From positions 62,001 to 126,000 of the forward strand of contig NZ_QHHQ01000001.1 in assembly GCF_003258595.1 (NCBI RefSeq): a DNA stretch of 64,000 nucleotides, given 5' to 3'. The stretch is from Acuticoccus sediminis. Lineage in GTDB: Bacteria; Pseudomonadota; Alphaproteobacteria; Rhizobiales; Amorphaceae. Made by a program: the position numbers and the translations under genes. Of this stretch, positions 1 to 12,837 are shown one piece after another. How positions within the stretch are numbered: the first letter of the stretch is position 1; each line of letters opens with the position of its first letter. A model generated the notes under the pieces. It was not told the DNA's origin. It saw only the letters and a list, made by a program, of their open reading frames with translations, and did no database searches.

Positions 1-2376
<2,376 letters not shown>

Positions 2377-2541
2377 AGCGAAATGGGTGCTCCTGGTGTC
2401 TACCGCTCGGCAATGCGCCGGCGACGTCCGATGGTCATGGTCTTCGGGCCTGCACATGATGCTAGCGCAGGCGTGGTGGGCGTCGAGCCCAATCGCGGTC
2501 CTGCGGGTCTCCGCGGCGCCCTTTTTGCGGGGCGGGGCGCG

Positions 2542-3207
2542 TCAGCGAACGGCCCGCAGCGCCTCAATATCGCAGCTCGTGATCGCGGCGACGTTGGCCT
2601 CGATCAACGCGACCGGCCAATCCCACCAGCGAATGTCGAGCAGGGCCGCGACCGTCGCGTCGTCGAACCGGCGCCGGGCGACGGCCCCGGGGTTGCCGGT
2701 GACGACCGAGTAGGCCGGCACGTCGCGCGTCACCACCGCCCGCGCGCCGATGATGGCGCCGTCGCCGATGGTCACGCCCGGCATCACCATCGCCTCCATC
2801 CCGAACCACACGTCGTTGCCGACGATCGTGTCGCCCTTCGGCTGCGCCTGCTCGAACATGGCCCGGATGTCCTCGGCGGTGGTCGCCGACGACATCATGA
2901 AGTTCTGGAACGGGTACGTCGAGATGCCGCCCATCGCGTGGTTGGCCGAGCTCGTGACGAACCGGACCCCGTGCGCGATCTGGCAGAACCTGCCGATGAC
3001 CAGCCGCTCGGGGCTGAGCGGAAAGAGGAACGGGGCGAGGTAGGCCGCATGGTCGTCGAGCGGCTCCAGATGCCCGAAATAGGTGAAGTCGCCGATCTCC
3101 ATGCGCGGGTGCGAGATCGCGCGATTGAGATGCACGACGGTGCGCACCGCCGTCCCGTCGGGCATCACCATCGGGTGGGTCTGCGTCGGGTCGAGGGGTC
3201 TCGACAT
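2542..3207 (-). CDS. CatB-related hexapeptide-repeat O-acetyltransferase (xenobiotic acyltransferase family)
   Basis: A 221-residue protein of the left-handed beta-helix acyltransferase type. Residues about 70-180 carry the XAT/CatB pattern, including IGRFCQIAHGVRF, SANHAMGG with the catalytic-type His, NDVWFGMEAMVMPGVTIGDG and IIGARAVVTRDVPAYSVVTGNPG. Length and motifs match the CatB/VatD-like family, which moves acetyl groups from acetyl-CoA to hydroxyls. The true acceptor cannot be read from sequence. It starts 17 bp after the glgE stop with a GGAG box about 10 bases upstream, and treS follows 165 bp later, so co-transcription with the glucan genes is likely. A sugar or glucan acceptor is therefore an inference, and antibiotic resistance should not be assumed. 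Confidence 0.85.
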   Translation of the reverse strand: MSRPLDPTQTHPMVMPDGTAVRTVVHLNRAISHPRMEIGDFTYFGHLEPLDDHAAYLAPFLFPLSPERLVIGRFCQIAHGVRFVTSSANHAMGGISTYPFQNFMMSSATTAEDIRAMFEQAQPKGDTIVGNDVWFGMEAMVMPGVTIGDGAIIGARAVVTRDVPAYSVVTGNPGAVARRRFDDATVAALLDIRWWDWPVALIEANVAAITSCDIEALRAVR

Positions 3208-3224
3208 CGTTCGGCGCTCCGGGG

Positions 3225-5282
3225 TCAGAGGACCCCGTTCGGGTCATGCAGGCGCCAGATGTAGTACGGACGCTGCTGCGGATCGATATGCACGTGCTGG
3301 ATCTTGCCGGTCCACGTGAAATCGTACTCCGCGACGAGGTCCGTCACCTGGATCGAGGCGTGGTCGGGCAGGCCGAACTCCCACAGCGGCACCTCGAACT
3401 CGGCGCCGTGGGCGTGGTGCGGGTCGAGGTTGATCGCGAACAGCAGGAAGGACGACCGGTCCTTCGTCCGCTTGCCGTAGTAGATGATGTTGTCGTTCCA
3501 CATGTTGTAGAATGCGAGGTTGGTGAACTCCTGCAGCGCCGCGTGGTTCTTGCGCAGGTGGTTCATCAGCCAGACATCGTGGCGGATGTGCCCCGGCCGG
3601 TCCCAGTCCCATGCCCGCAGCTCGTACTTCTCGGAGTTGAGGTATTCCTCCTTGCCGGGAACGGGCGTCCCCTCGCACAGCTCGAACCCGTTGTAGACGC
3701 CGTAGACGCCCGCCAGCGAGGCGGCCAGCACCAGCCGCACCTGGAAGCCCGGCCGGCCGGAGGTCTGCAGGTAGACCGGGTTGATGTCCGGCGTGTTGAC
3801 GAAGAAGTTCACGCGCATCGTGTCCTTCTTCACCGTGGTGGTGAGCTCGGTCATGTACTCGGTGAGCTCGGCCTTCGTGTTGCGCCACGTGAAGTACGAG
3901 TAGGACTGCGTGAAGCCGATCTTGGCGAGGCGATGCATCACCTTCGGCCGCGTGAAGGCCTCGGCGAGGAAGATCGCGTCCGGATGGTCCTTCTGGACCT
4001 CGGCGATCAGCCACTCCCAGAAGGTGAAGGCCTTGGTGTGCGGGTTGTCGACCCGGAAGATCTTCACGCCGTGTGCGATCCAGAAGAGGAAGATGTCCTT
4101 CTGCGCGTGCCACAGGGCCGGGATCGGCTCGTCGCCGTCGTAGAAGCGGACGTTGACGATGTCCTCGTACTTCTTCGGCGGGTTCTCGGCGAACTTGATG
4201 GAGCCGTCCGGGCGCCAGTCGAACCAGTCCGGGTGCGACTGGATCCACGGGTGGTCGGGCGAACATTGCACCGCGTAGTCGAGCGCGATTTCCAGCCCGT
4301 GCTCGGCGGCGGCTTCGACGAGGCGCTCGAAGTCCTCGAAGGTGCCGAGCTCGGGGTGGAGCGCATCGTGCCCGCCCTCCGCCGAGCCGATGGCGTACGG
4401 GCTGCCGGGGTCGCCCGGCTCGGCCTTGAGGGAGTTGTTGCGCCCCTTGCGGTTGGTCTTCCCGATAGGGTGGATCGGCGTGAAGTAGAGGACGTCGAAG
4501 CCGAGCCCCTGGACGTAGGGAAGCCGCGCGATGACGTCGTCGAAGGTGCCGTGGCGCGTGGCATCGCCCGACATGGAGCGCGGCATCACCTCGTACCACG
4601 CGGCGAAGGCGGCGGCCCTGCGGTCCACCGTCAGCGGCAGGATCTTGTAGTGCGAGAGGTTGGCGCGGTGGCCGGCGTGCTGCATCAGCGCCGCCGTGTC
4701 GTCGGTCATCAGGACGGCGAAGCGCTCGTTGTCGGAGGCATCGCTCATCCGCTCGGCGAGCGCCTTCAGCGCCGACTGCTGCCCGGCGGTTCCCCGCCCG
4801 CATCCGACGGACCTCGCGATCAGCCTGGCGCCCTCCTCCATCTCGAGCGCGAGCGGAAGGCCGGCGTTGTGCTTCTTGGCCGTGTCGGAGCGCCAGGTCT
4901 CCCATTCGTCCCGCCAGGCGATGATGCTGTACTCGTGCGCGGCGTTGTCGGTCGGGGTGAAGTGGCCGCGCCAACGGTCGTTGACGAGGAAGCGCAGCGG
5001 TGCCTCGGACCAGTTGTCGACGCCCTTGCGCCGCCACAGGATCGCGCAGGCGACCTTGTCGTGCCCGTCGCCGAAGACGTCGGCCTCGACGATGAACGGC
5101 TGACCGACGACGGTCTTGGCCGCGAAGCGGCCGCCGTCGATCTCCGGGTCCACGCCCTCGATGGCCACACGGTCGACGGCGATCTCGGCAATGCCGTCAT
5201 CCAGGGGCAGGACGGGCTCGGCATCGCTCGCCAGACGGGCCGATACCGATGGGGCCTTGGTTGCAACGCTGGTGTCGGTCAT
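3225..5282 (-). CDS. glgE: Alpha-1,4-glucan:maltose-1-phosphate maltosyltransferase
   Basis: A 685-residue GH13_3 enzyme that extends alpha-1,4-glucans using maltose-1-phosphate. Diagnostic features are the N-terminal beta-sandwich domain (about 30-130), the block FTPIHPIGKTNRKGRNNS (about 268-285), nucleophile Asp412 in FRVDNPHTK and acid/base Glu441 in FLAEAFTRP. The length is normal for GlgE. I chose the ATG at 5282 (MTDTSV) with a GAGAG box. A TTG 66 bases further upstream is also in frame but adds a low-complexity leader without a clear ribosome-binding site. It heads the minus-strand run glgE, acetyltransferase, treS-mak, which gives a complete trehalose to maltose-1-phosphate to glucan route apart from the branching enzyme. 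Confidence 0.95.
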   Translation of the reverse strand: MTDTSVATKAPSVSARLASDAEPVLPLDDGIAEIAVDRVAIEGVDPEIDGGRFAAKTVVGQPFIVEADVFGDGHDKVACAILWRRKGVDNWSEAPLRFLVNDRWRGHFTPTDNAAHEYSIIAWRDEWETWRSDTAKKHNAGLPLALEMEEGARLIARSVGCGRGTAGQQSALKALAERMSDASDNERFAVLMTDDTAALMQHAGHRANLSHYKILPLTVDRRAAAFAAWYEVMPRSMSGDATRHGTFDDVIARLPYVQGLGFDVLYFTPIHPIGKTNRKGRNNSLKAEPGDPGSPYAIGSAEGGHDALHPELGTFEDFERLVEAAAEHGLEIALDYAVQCSPDHPWIQSHPDWFDWRPDGSIKFAENPPKKYEDIVNVRFYDGDEPIPALWHAQKDIFLFWIAHGVKIFRVDNPHTKAFTFWEWLIAEVQKDHPDAIFLAEAFTRPKVMHRLAKIGFTQSYSYFTWRNTKAELTEYMTELTTTVKKDTMRVNFFVNTPDINPVYLQTSGRPGFQVRLVLAASLAGVYGVYNGFELCEGTPVPGKEEYLNSEKYELRAWDWDRPGHIRHDVWLMNHLRKNHAALQEFTNLAFYNMWNDNIIYYGKRTKDRSSFLLFAINLDPHHAHGAEFEVPLWEFGLPDHASIQVTDLVAEYDFTWTGKIQHVHIDPQQRPYYIWRLHDPNGVL

Positions 5283-5566
5283 GTCGCTCTCGATCTCGGG
5301 CGGCCGGGTCCGCCCCATCACGGGGTGAGGCCTGCCGCCTGGCTCCAATGATCGCGCGTTATCTCACGAAACCGGCGTCCCCCTCATGACATGGCTCCAC
5401 GCCTTACGGATCCACGACATAGGGGCCTCGCGCGGCCTTTCGCGCCCCATAAGGTATGGGCCAGCCGCAACCGGCGGCAACCCTCCCCGGCCACCTTTAC
5501 GCGCGCCTCCACGCGCGCCGGCCCCACAGACACGCCCCGCAGAGGCGTCCTCGTCGCGCCGACCGG

Positions 5567-6058
5567 TCAGCGCTCCGCCGCGTGGTAGAGGGCGGCGAAC
5601 ACCACGGCCCAGATCACGTGCCCGATCAGCGCGACCCAGGTGATCCCGGTCCACGCCAGGAAGGCCGGATTCCCGTTGACGAGGTGCGCCATGACGTAGA
5701 GCGCGAACACCCACAGCGCGACGCCGTAGACCACCGCGACGACGATTGAGGGCACCCAGGGCGTCACCGCCCGCGCGATCGGCCGCGCGATGAAGACGTA
5801 GCCGATGGGATAGAACAGGACCCCGGTCGCCCAGTGGAGGATCGTCCCGCCGGTCGCCGCGCCCTCGAACGGGCCGAAGAGGGTCCGCAGCGTCTGCGTC
5901 GCGAGCGGCTCCGGTGCCAGCCTCGCGAAACCCAACGTCGGCGTAAGCCATTGTCCGAAGAGATCGAACGCGGCCGTCGCGACGACGCCACAGATCAGAA
6001 GGATGAAAAGTTTGACCGGAGACATCCTGCTCGATGCCGGGGAACTGGCGATCGTCAT
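5567..6058 (-). CDS. Small four-helix integral membrane protein, unknown function
   Basis: A 163-residue hydrophobic protein. Four membrane segments are visible: LFILLICGVVATAAFDLFG near residue 20, ILHWATGVLFYPIGYVFIA near 75, VVAVVYGVALWVFALYV near 110 and WVALIGHVIWAVVFAALYH at the end. The ATG at 6058 is preceded by a GGGAG box; an upstream in-frame start would add a basic leader with no clear ribosome-binding site. It is divergent from the SDR gene at 6246 and separated from glgE by 284 bp. I do not recognise the family and see no catalytic motif. Confidence 0.7.
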   Translation of the reverse strand: MTIASSPASSRMSPVKLFILLICGVVATAAFDLFGQWLTPTLGFARLAPEPLATQTLRTLFGPFEGAATGGTILHWATGVLFYPIGYVFIARPIARAVTPWVPSIVVAVVYGVALWVFALYVMAHLVNGNPAFLAWTGITWVALIGHVIWAVVFAALYHAAER

Positions 6059-6245
6059 GGCTCGCACTCCCTTTGCCTTGCCGTGGCACGTTGACTGCAC
6101 CCGACGCAAAGCTGGCCCCAATTCGGCGAGCGCATAATAAATTCTTCGGGCGCAGTCCGCACGATCGCGTGTGCGGTGCCCGTGTCATCCCTGCGCAACG
6201 ATCCCATGTTGCAGCCCATATCGCCACGACGGAAAGGAACGCCCT

Positions 6246-7055
6246 ATGAGCGAGGCACCCGAACGCTACCTTGCGGACCAGAGTGCCGTGGTGACCGGCG
6301 CGAGCTCGGGGCTCGGCCGCGCCTGCTCCGTCGCCCTCGCCAAGCGGGGCGCCTCCGTCGCGGTCAACTTCTACCACGACGCTGACGGAGCGGCCGAAAC
6401 GGTGCGCCTGTGCGAGGACGCCGGCGGCAAGGCCTTCCCCATCCAGGGCGACGTCTCCAGCGAGGACGACGTCAAGGCGATGTTCGCCAAAGCGGTGGAG
6501 ACCTACGGCACGGTCGACATTCTCGTCGCCAATGCCGGACTGCAGATGGACGCCACGTTCACGGAGATGACGCGCAAGGACTGGGACACCGTCATCGCCG
6601 TCAACCTCACCGGCGCGTTCCTGTGCATGCAGGAGGCGGTACGCCAGTTCCGCCGGCAGGGGATGCGAAAGTCCCGCGCCCTCGGCAAGATCATCGCCAT
6701 GAGCTCGGTGCACGACGTCATCCCCTGGGCGGGCCACGTCAACTACGCCGCCTCCAAGGGCGGCCTGTCGCTCCTCATGAAGAGCGCGGCGCAGGAGCTG
6801 GCGGTCGAGAAGATCCGCGTCAACGCCATCTCCCCCGGCGCGATCGCCACCGCGATCAACAAGTCCGTCTGGTCGGACCCGGCGCAGATGAAGGAGCTGA
6901 TGAAGCTGATGCCCTACGGCCGCATCGGTCATCCGGACGATATCGGCGAGGCGGCGGCATGGATGGCCTCCGACTACGCCGACTACATGACCGGCAACAC
7001 GATGGTGATCGACGGCGGCATGGAACTCTACCCCGAATTCCGCGACAACGGCTGA
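6246..7055 (+). CDS. SDR family oxidoreductase, glucose 1-dehydrogenase-like
   Basis: A 269-residue classical short-chain dehydrogenase. It shows the cofactor loop TGASSGLG (about 18-25), NAG in ILVANAGLQ, a Ser in IIAMSSVHD and the catalytic pair YAASK. The C-terminal VIDGGMELYPEFRDNG closely resembles Bacillus-type glucose 1-dehydrogenase. A basic or aromatic residue after the first beta strand (VNFYHD) would allow NADP. The ATG at 6246 has an AAGGAA box. It lies 95 bp before a GH15 glucoamylase-like gene, so oxidation of glucose released by that enzyme is a plausible but inferred role. Confidence 0.85.
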   Translation: MSEAPERYLADQSAVVTGASSGLGRACSVALAKRGASVAVNFYHDADGAAETVRLCEDAGGKAFPIQGDVSSEDDVKAMFAKAVETYGTVDILVANAGLQMDATFTEMTRKDWDTVIAVNLTGAFLCMQEAVRQFRRQGMRKSRALGKIIAMSSVHDVIPWAGHVNYAASKGGLSLLMKSAAQELAVEKIRVNAISPGAIATAINKSVWSDPAQMKELMKLMPYGRIGHPDDIGEAAAWMASDYADYMTGNTMVIDGGMELYPEFRDNG

Positions 7056-7150
7056 CCCGTCCCCCCTTCCGCCGCTCCGAGGGAGCGGCCGCCGACCCGC
7101 TTCCCCGGCCCCCGCCACGGCCGCCCAGCACAGGACCCCAGGACGCGAAC

Positions 7151-8977
7151 ATGGATGCACGCCCGGCCGAGCTGACGGCCACGGACTTCCCGGCGATCGA
7201 GGACTACGCCGCGGTCGGCAACCTCGAGACCGTGGCGATGATCGGCTGCAACGGCGCGGTCGAGCTCTTCTGCTACCCGCACTTCGACTCGCCCGCGATA
7301 TTCGCCGCCGCGCTCGACCGCAACGCCGGCAGCTTCGTGCTGCGCCCGACCTTCGCGCGGCGCGGCGTCCAGCGCTACATCGAGAACACCAACGTCCTCG
7401 TCACCCGCTACGAGAAGCACGACGCCGTCGTCGAGGTGACGGACTTCATGCCGATCGGCGACCCCGCCGACGCCAACCAGCTGGTCCGCATCGCGACGGT
7501 CCTCGAGGGCGAGGCGGAGATCGCGGCCTCCTGCAAGCCGGCGTTCGACTACGCCCGCGGCCCGACCGCGGCGCACAAGTCCGGCGACCACATCGTCTTC
7601 GAGGACGGTGGCGTGACCCTGCCGATGCGCCTCGCCGCGACGCATCCGCTGTCGCTGGACGGTGTGGAGGCGACCGCATCGGCCCGGCTCGGGGCGGGCG
7701 AGCGTATGGTTCTCGTCCTCGTGATGGACGACGCCAAGCAGCACCTCCTCAACGACGGCGGCGTCGACCGCGCGCTGGAGGAGACCCTCGACTACTGGCG
7801 GGGCTGGACGGCGAAGTCGGACTACGACGGGCCGTGGAAGGGCATGGTGATGCGCTCCGCGCTCGCCCTGAAGCTGATGTTCTCCGACCGCCACGGCGCC
7901 ATCGTCGCGGCCCCGACCTTCGGCCTCCCCGAGGCCATCGGCGGCGAGCGCAACTGGGACTACCGCTACTGCTGGGTGCGGGACTCGGCGTTCACCATCT
8001 ACGCGATGCTGCGCCTCGGCTTCTACGACGAGGCGGAGAACTACCGCACCTGGATCCGCGACCGCATCGAGGAACGCGAGCACGAGACGATCGCGCTGAT
8101 GTACCGGGTCGACGGCACCACCAACCTCGACGAGACCACGCTCGACCACCTCTCCGGCCACCGCGGCTCGCAGCCGGTCCGCATCGGCAACGCCGCCTAC
8201 CGGCAGACCCAGCTCGACATCTTCGGCGAGGTCGTCGACACGCTCTACCTGTCGCAGAAGTTCATCGCGCCGATGGACGAGCGGCTCTGGCGCGACGTCA
8301 GCCGCCTCGTCGACGCGGCGGCGAGCACATGGCACCACCCCGGCTCCGGCTTCTGGGAGATGCGCGGCGAGCCCACCCGCTTTCTCGACGCGCACCTCAT
8401 GTCGTGGGTGGCGCTCGACCGGGCGATCCGCCTCGCCGACCGCACCGGCCTGCCGCAGAACCCCGCCTGGCGCGAGAACCGCTCGCGCATCGTCGACACC
8501 ATCGAGACCCAGTTCTGGAACCCCAAGGTCGGCGCCTATACGCAGACCCTGGGCGGCGACAAGGTCGACGCGACCGCGCTGCTGATGCCGCTGATGAAGT
8601 ACACCTCGACGATGTCGGAGCGGTTCCAGTCGACCCTGCACGTGATCGAGAAGCGGCTGGTCTTCGGCCCGCGCGTGCGCCGCTACGAACCGATCGGGGA
8701 GGAGCAGGAAGGGCTCGACGGTCCCGCCGAAGGGTCCTTCGTCGCCTGCTCCTTCTGGTACATCGAGGCGCTCGCCCGCTCCGCCCGCGTCGAGGAGGCG
8801 AAGACGCGGTTCGAGGAGATGCTCGCCATGGCCTCGCCGACCGGGCTCTTCGCGGAGGAGGTGGACGCGATGGGCCGCCACCTCGGCAACACGCCGCAGG
8901 CCCTCTCCCACCTCGCGATGATCAGTGCGGCCGTCGCGCTCGATCGCGCGATTACGAATGGCGGCGAGGCGTTCTGA
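7151..8977 (+). CDS. Glycoside hydrolase family 15 protein (glucoamylase/trehalase-like)
   Basis: A 608-residue protein. An N-terminal beta domain begins IEDYAAVGNLETVAMIG, and an alpha/alpha toroid is marked by ERNWDYRYCWVRDSAF at about residue 265, the strongest GH15 landmark. The late block EGSFVACSFWYIEALAR also fits the family. Bacterial GH15 members release glucose from alpha-glucans or, in some cases, hydrolyse trehalose; sequence alone does not separate these. No signal peptide is present, so it is probably cytoplasmic, acting on stored glucan or trehalose made by the neighbouring GlgE/TreS system (inference). It follows the glucose dehydrogenase-like gene on the same strand. Confidence 0.9.
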   Translation: MDARPAELTATDFPAIEDYAAVGNLETVAMIGCNGAVELFCYPHFDSPAIFAAALDRNAGSFVLRPTFARRGVQRYIENTNVLVTRYEKHDAVVEVTDFMPIGDPADANQLVRIATVLEGEAEIAASCKPAFDYARGPTAAHKSGDHIVFEDGGVTLPMRLAATHPLSLDGVEATASARLGAGERMVLVLVMDDAKQHLLNDGGVDRALEETLDYWRGWTAKSDYDGPWKGMVMRSALALKLMFSDRHGAIVAAPTFGLPEAIGGERNWDYRYCWVRDSAFTIYAMLRLGFYDEAENYRTWIRDRIEEREHETIALMYRVDGTTNLDETTLDHLSGHRGSQPVRIGNAAYRQTQLDIFGEVVDTLYLSQKFIAPMDERLWRDVSRLVDAAASTWHHPGSGFWEMRGEPTRFLDAHLMSWVALDRAIRLADRTGLPQNPAWRENRSRIVDTIETQFWNPKVGAYTQTLGGDKVDATALLMPLMKYTSTMSERFQSTLHVIEKRLVFGPRVRRYEPIGEEQEGLDGPAEGSFVACSFWYIEALARSARVEEAKTRFEEMLAMASPTGLFAEEVDAMGRHLGNTPQALSHLAMISAAVALDRAITNGGEAF

Positions 8978-9148
8978 CCGTCGCTGCCATGGCGCGCGTA
9001 TGCTAGGAGTGGGGACGATCGCACCCCCGGCGGCGCGGTCAGCCTGTCCGCATCGAGGGAGTGCCGCGCCAGCCCGGCCAGCGCCCCTCTTGCCCGTCCG
9101 CACCACGTTCGCCGCGCCAGCCCCGTCGCGCCACCAGGGAGACCCGTC

Positions 9149-10546
9149 ATGGACATCAGTCCCGCCCACAACCAGTCACTCGAGGACCTCGCGCGCGAGA
9201 ACGTCCTGCATCCGTTCACGTCGCCGAAGGGCCTGCTGGAGACGGGTCCGACCGTCATGCTCGAGGGCAAGGGCGCGCGGCTGACGGACGCCAAGGGCAA
9301 GGTCTACCTCGACGGCCTCGCCGGACTCTGGTGCGTCAACGCCGGCTACGGGCGGATCGAGATCGCCGAGGCGATCTTCGAGCAGGCCAAGAAGCTGCCC
9401 TACTACCACCAGTTCTCGGCGATGGGCACCGAGCCCGGCATCTACACCGCCGACAAGGTGAAGCGCCTCGCCCCGGGCAGGATGGCCCGCGTGCTGTTCG
9501 GCTGCTCCGGTTCGGACGCCAACGACACGCAGGTCAAGATCGCCTGGTATTACAACAACCTGAAGGGGCGCCCGCAGAAGAAGAAGATCCTCGCCCGCAA
9601 CCGCGCCTACCATGGCGTCACTGTCGCGGCAGGGTCGCTGACGGGCCTCGCCTACGTCCACGACGCGTTCGACCTGCCGGTGCTGCCGGTCATCCGCCTC
9701 ACCTGCCCGCACTACTACCACGAGCAGCAGCCGGGCGAGTCCGAGGACGCCTTCTGCGACCGCCTCGTCGAGGAGCTGAAGACCACCATCGAGCGGGAAG
9801 GCGCCGAGACCATCGCCGCCTTCATCGCCGAGCCGGTGATGGGTGCGGGCGGCGTCGTCTTCCCGCCGAAGGGCTATTTCGAGAAGGTCTCCAAGGTCCT
9901 GAAGGACAACGACATTCTCTTCATCGCCGACGAGGTCATCTGCGGCTTCGGCCGCCTCGGCACGCCGTTCGGGGCCGACTACTTCGGCTTCGAGCCGGAC
10001 ATGATCTCCGTGGCGAAGGGCATCACCTCCGGCTACCAGCCGCTCTCGGCGGTGCTGGTCGGCGAAGAGGTGTGGGAGACGATCCGCGACGCGTCGGCCC
10101 ACCTCGGCGTCTTCGGCCATGGCTACACCTACACGGCGCACCCGATCGCCTGCGCCGCGGCCAACGCCAACCTCGACATCATGGAGCGCGAGAAGCTCTT
10201 CGACAACGCAGCCGAGACCGGCGCCTACCTGCAGGAGAAGCTGCGCCAGCGCTTCGCCGGCGACCCGCACGTCGGCGAGATCCGCGGCGCCGGCATGATC
10301 GCCGCGGTGGAGCTCTCCGCCGACCCCGCGACGCGCAAGACGTTCGACCCCTCCAAGGGCGTCGGCAAGGCGGTCGCGGCCGAGGCAATGAGCCGCGGAC
10401 TTATTGTGCGTCCGATGATGAACGACGCGCTCGCGATGTCGCCGCCGCTCATCATCACCCGCGCGGATGTGGACGAGATGGTGGATAACCTGGCCGCCTC
10501 GATCGACGCCAAGCGCGACATGATCGCAGCCGCCGCGAAGGCCTGA
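9149..10546 (+). CDS. Class III (omega) aminotransferase
   Basis: A 465-residue PLP-dependent fold type I enzyme. Landmarks are YLDGLAGLWCVNAGYG near residue 51, FGCSGSDANDTQVK near 117, FIAEPVMGAGGV near 229, LFIADEVICGFGRLG near 258 and the PLP lysine Lys290 in SVAKGITSGYQPLSA. The architecture matches pyruvate-dependent omega-transaminases such as beta-alanine, putrescine or taurine aminotransferases. Conserved residues do not reveal the substrate. It stands alone between the GH15 gene and yqeY and is followed by a strong hairpin. Confidence 0.9.
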   Translation: MDISPAHNQSLEDLARENVLHPFTSPKGLLETGPTVMLEGKGARLTDAKGKVYLDGLAGLWCVNAGYGRIEIAEAIFEQAKKLPYYHQFSAMGTEPGIYTADKVKRLAPGRMARVLFGCSGSDANDTQVKIAWYYNNLKGRPQKKKILARNRAYHGVTVAAGSLTGLAYVHDAFDLPVLPVIRLTCPHYYHEQQPGESEDAFCDRLVEELKTTIEREGAETIAAFIAEPVMGAGGVVFPPKGYFEKVSKVLKDNDILFIADEVICGFGRLGTPFGADYFGFEPDMISVAKGITSGYQPLSAVLVGEEVWETIRDASAHLGVFGHGYTYTAHPIACAAANANLDIMEREKLFDNAAETGAYLQEKLRQRFAGDPHVGEIRGAGMIAAVELSADPATRKTFDPSKGVGKAVAAEAMSRGLIVRPMMNDALAMSPPLIITRADVDEMVDNLAASIDAKRDMIAAAAKA

Positions 10547-10887
10547 CGCGAGAACATGTCCGCCCGGCGGCCTGCCGCCCGGGCGGACACTCCGCACAGG
10601 GGCTAGTCCGCGCAGGGACGGTCCGCCGCCCTCGTCGAGATGGAGACCGCGCGGAACCCGCGTTCCCGATCCGGCAGCCCGCCGCACCGCGAGGCCTTGC
10701 CTCCGCGGCAGGGCCGGCGGCAAATGCGTCGACCGCCGCCGGCATGCGGCGGAGGGCGAAGGCCATGTGGGCGATGCTCGGATGCCTGGATCCGTGCCGG
10801 TCGGCTGGATCGGGGTGACCCGAAGGCCGAAGGGACGCGGTTGTAGCCGATCACGTCGTCCGCGTGATCCAATAGAACCGCGCTGTG
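10547..10887. other. Intergenic region, 341 bp
   Basis: Apart from the hairpin at its left end I see no gene or clear regulatory site. Short GC-rich self-complementary stretches near 10732-10752 look incidental. Confidence 0.5.
10557..10589 (+). terminator. Hairpin downstream of the aminotransferase
   Basis: An 11-bp perfect stem, TGTCCGCCCGG at 10557-10567 pairing with CCGGGCGGACA at 10579-10589. The loop can itself fold. It begins 10 bases after the stop codon. There is no T tract, so it could terminate transcription or protect the 3' end. Confidence 0.5.
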
Positions 10888-11343
10888 CTAGCGCAGCATA
10901 CCCTTCACCAGGTTGCTGGCCCGGCCGATGTCGAGTTGGTCCGGATAGCGTTTCTTGAGCGCGGTAATCGTCCGCCCGACGTCGCGCAGGCCCGCTGCGC
11001 CGATGTCGTTGACCACCTGCGCACAGGCGCTCCGGAGGGTCGGTTCGTCCATCAGCGGCGGCATAAACTCGCGGATCGTCTCGATCTCCGCCTTGGTCTG
11101 CCGAACGGTTTCCAGATCGCCGGCCTTGCGGTCCGCCACGATCTGCTCCTCGCGCTGCTTGATCATCTTGGCGAGGAGCGCGGCGATCTCCGCCTGCGTG
11201 ATCTTCTCGCCGTTGCCGACACAGTGCGCCTGGTCGCGGTCACGAATGGCCGCCTGCATCAGGCGCAGCGTACAAAGTCGTCGCCGCTCATCGTGATGAG
11301 CGGCTTCTTTTACGGCGGCTTGCAGTTGTTCTCGTACGTTCAT
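10888..11343 (-). CDS. GatB/YqeY domain protein
   Basis: A 151-residue protein with the YqeY pattern: LRLMQAAIRDRD near residue 28, AALLAKMIKQREEQI near 56 and EFMPPLMDEPTLR near 92. It resembles the tail domain of the GatB amidotransferase subunit, which binds tRNA; free-standing YqeY proteins have no firmly established role. The ATG at 11343 has an AGGG box; an in-frame GTG lies two codons upstream. Its divergent position next to carA is common in Hyphomicrobiales. Confidence 0.88.
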   Translation of the reverse strand: MNVREQLQAAVKEAAHHDERRRLCTLRLMQAAIRDRDQAHCVGNGEKITQAEIAALLAKMIKQREEQIVADRKAGDLETVRQTKAEIETIREFMPPLMDEPTLRSACAQVVNDIGAAGLRDVGRTITALKKRYPDQLDIGRASNLVKGMLR

Positions 11344-11655
11344 GATCACACCCTGCTGACACGGTCGCTGCGCGTTCTGTGGCGCTTAACACCCTTGAAC
11401 ATCAGCGCCAAGCACGCAACTGGTTCCTTACAATTGCGCCGATCGTTCGCGCAGCACTGCGACCTTCACGCATCGCTGCCATGTCTTCCTGTCGTGCGGC
11501 TGACTAAAATGGCGAATTTTCCCAATTTGCCAAGCCTACCTTACCGCGTGTTCACCTTTCCGACCCTTACATATGGTTAACGCCCGAAATGCCGGGGTGT
11601 TCAACCGATCCCGTCACGTTTACATCCTGTGGAACCAGAACAGGGAAAAGTGTGG
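11344..11655. promoter_or_regulatory. Divergent yqeY/carA control region
   Basis: About 312 bp of lower G+C than its surroundings between two divergent genes, so it must hold both promoters. An inverted repeat, TGGCGAATT at 11510-11518 against AATTTGCCA at 11524-11532 (one mismatch, 5-base loop), lies upstream of carA and could be an operator or leader hairpin. No known PyrR-type or arginine-box site was recognised. Confidence 0.4.
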
Positions 11656-12833
<1,178 letters not shown>

Positions 12834-12837
<4 letters not shown>

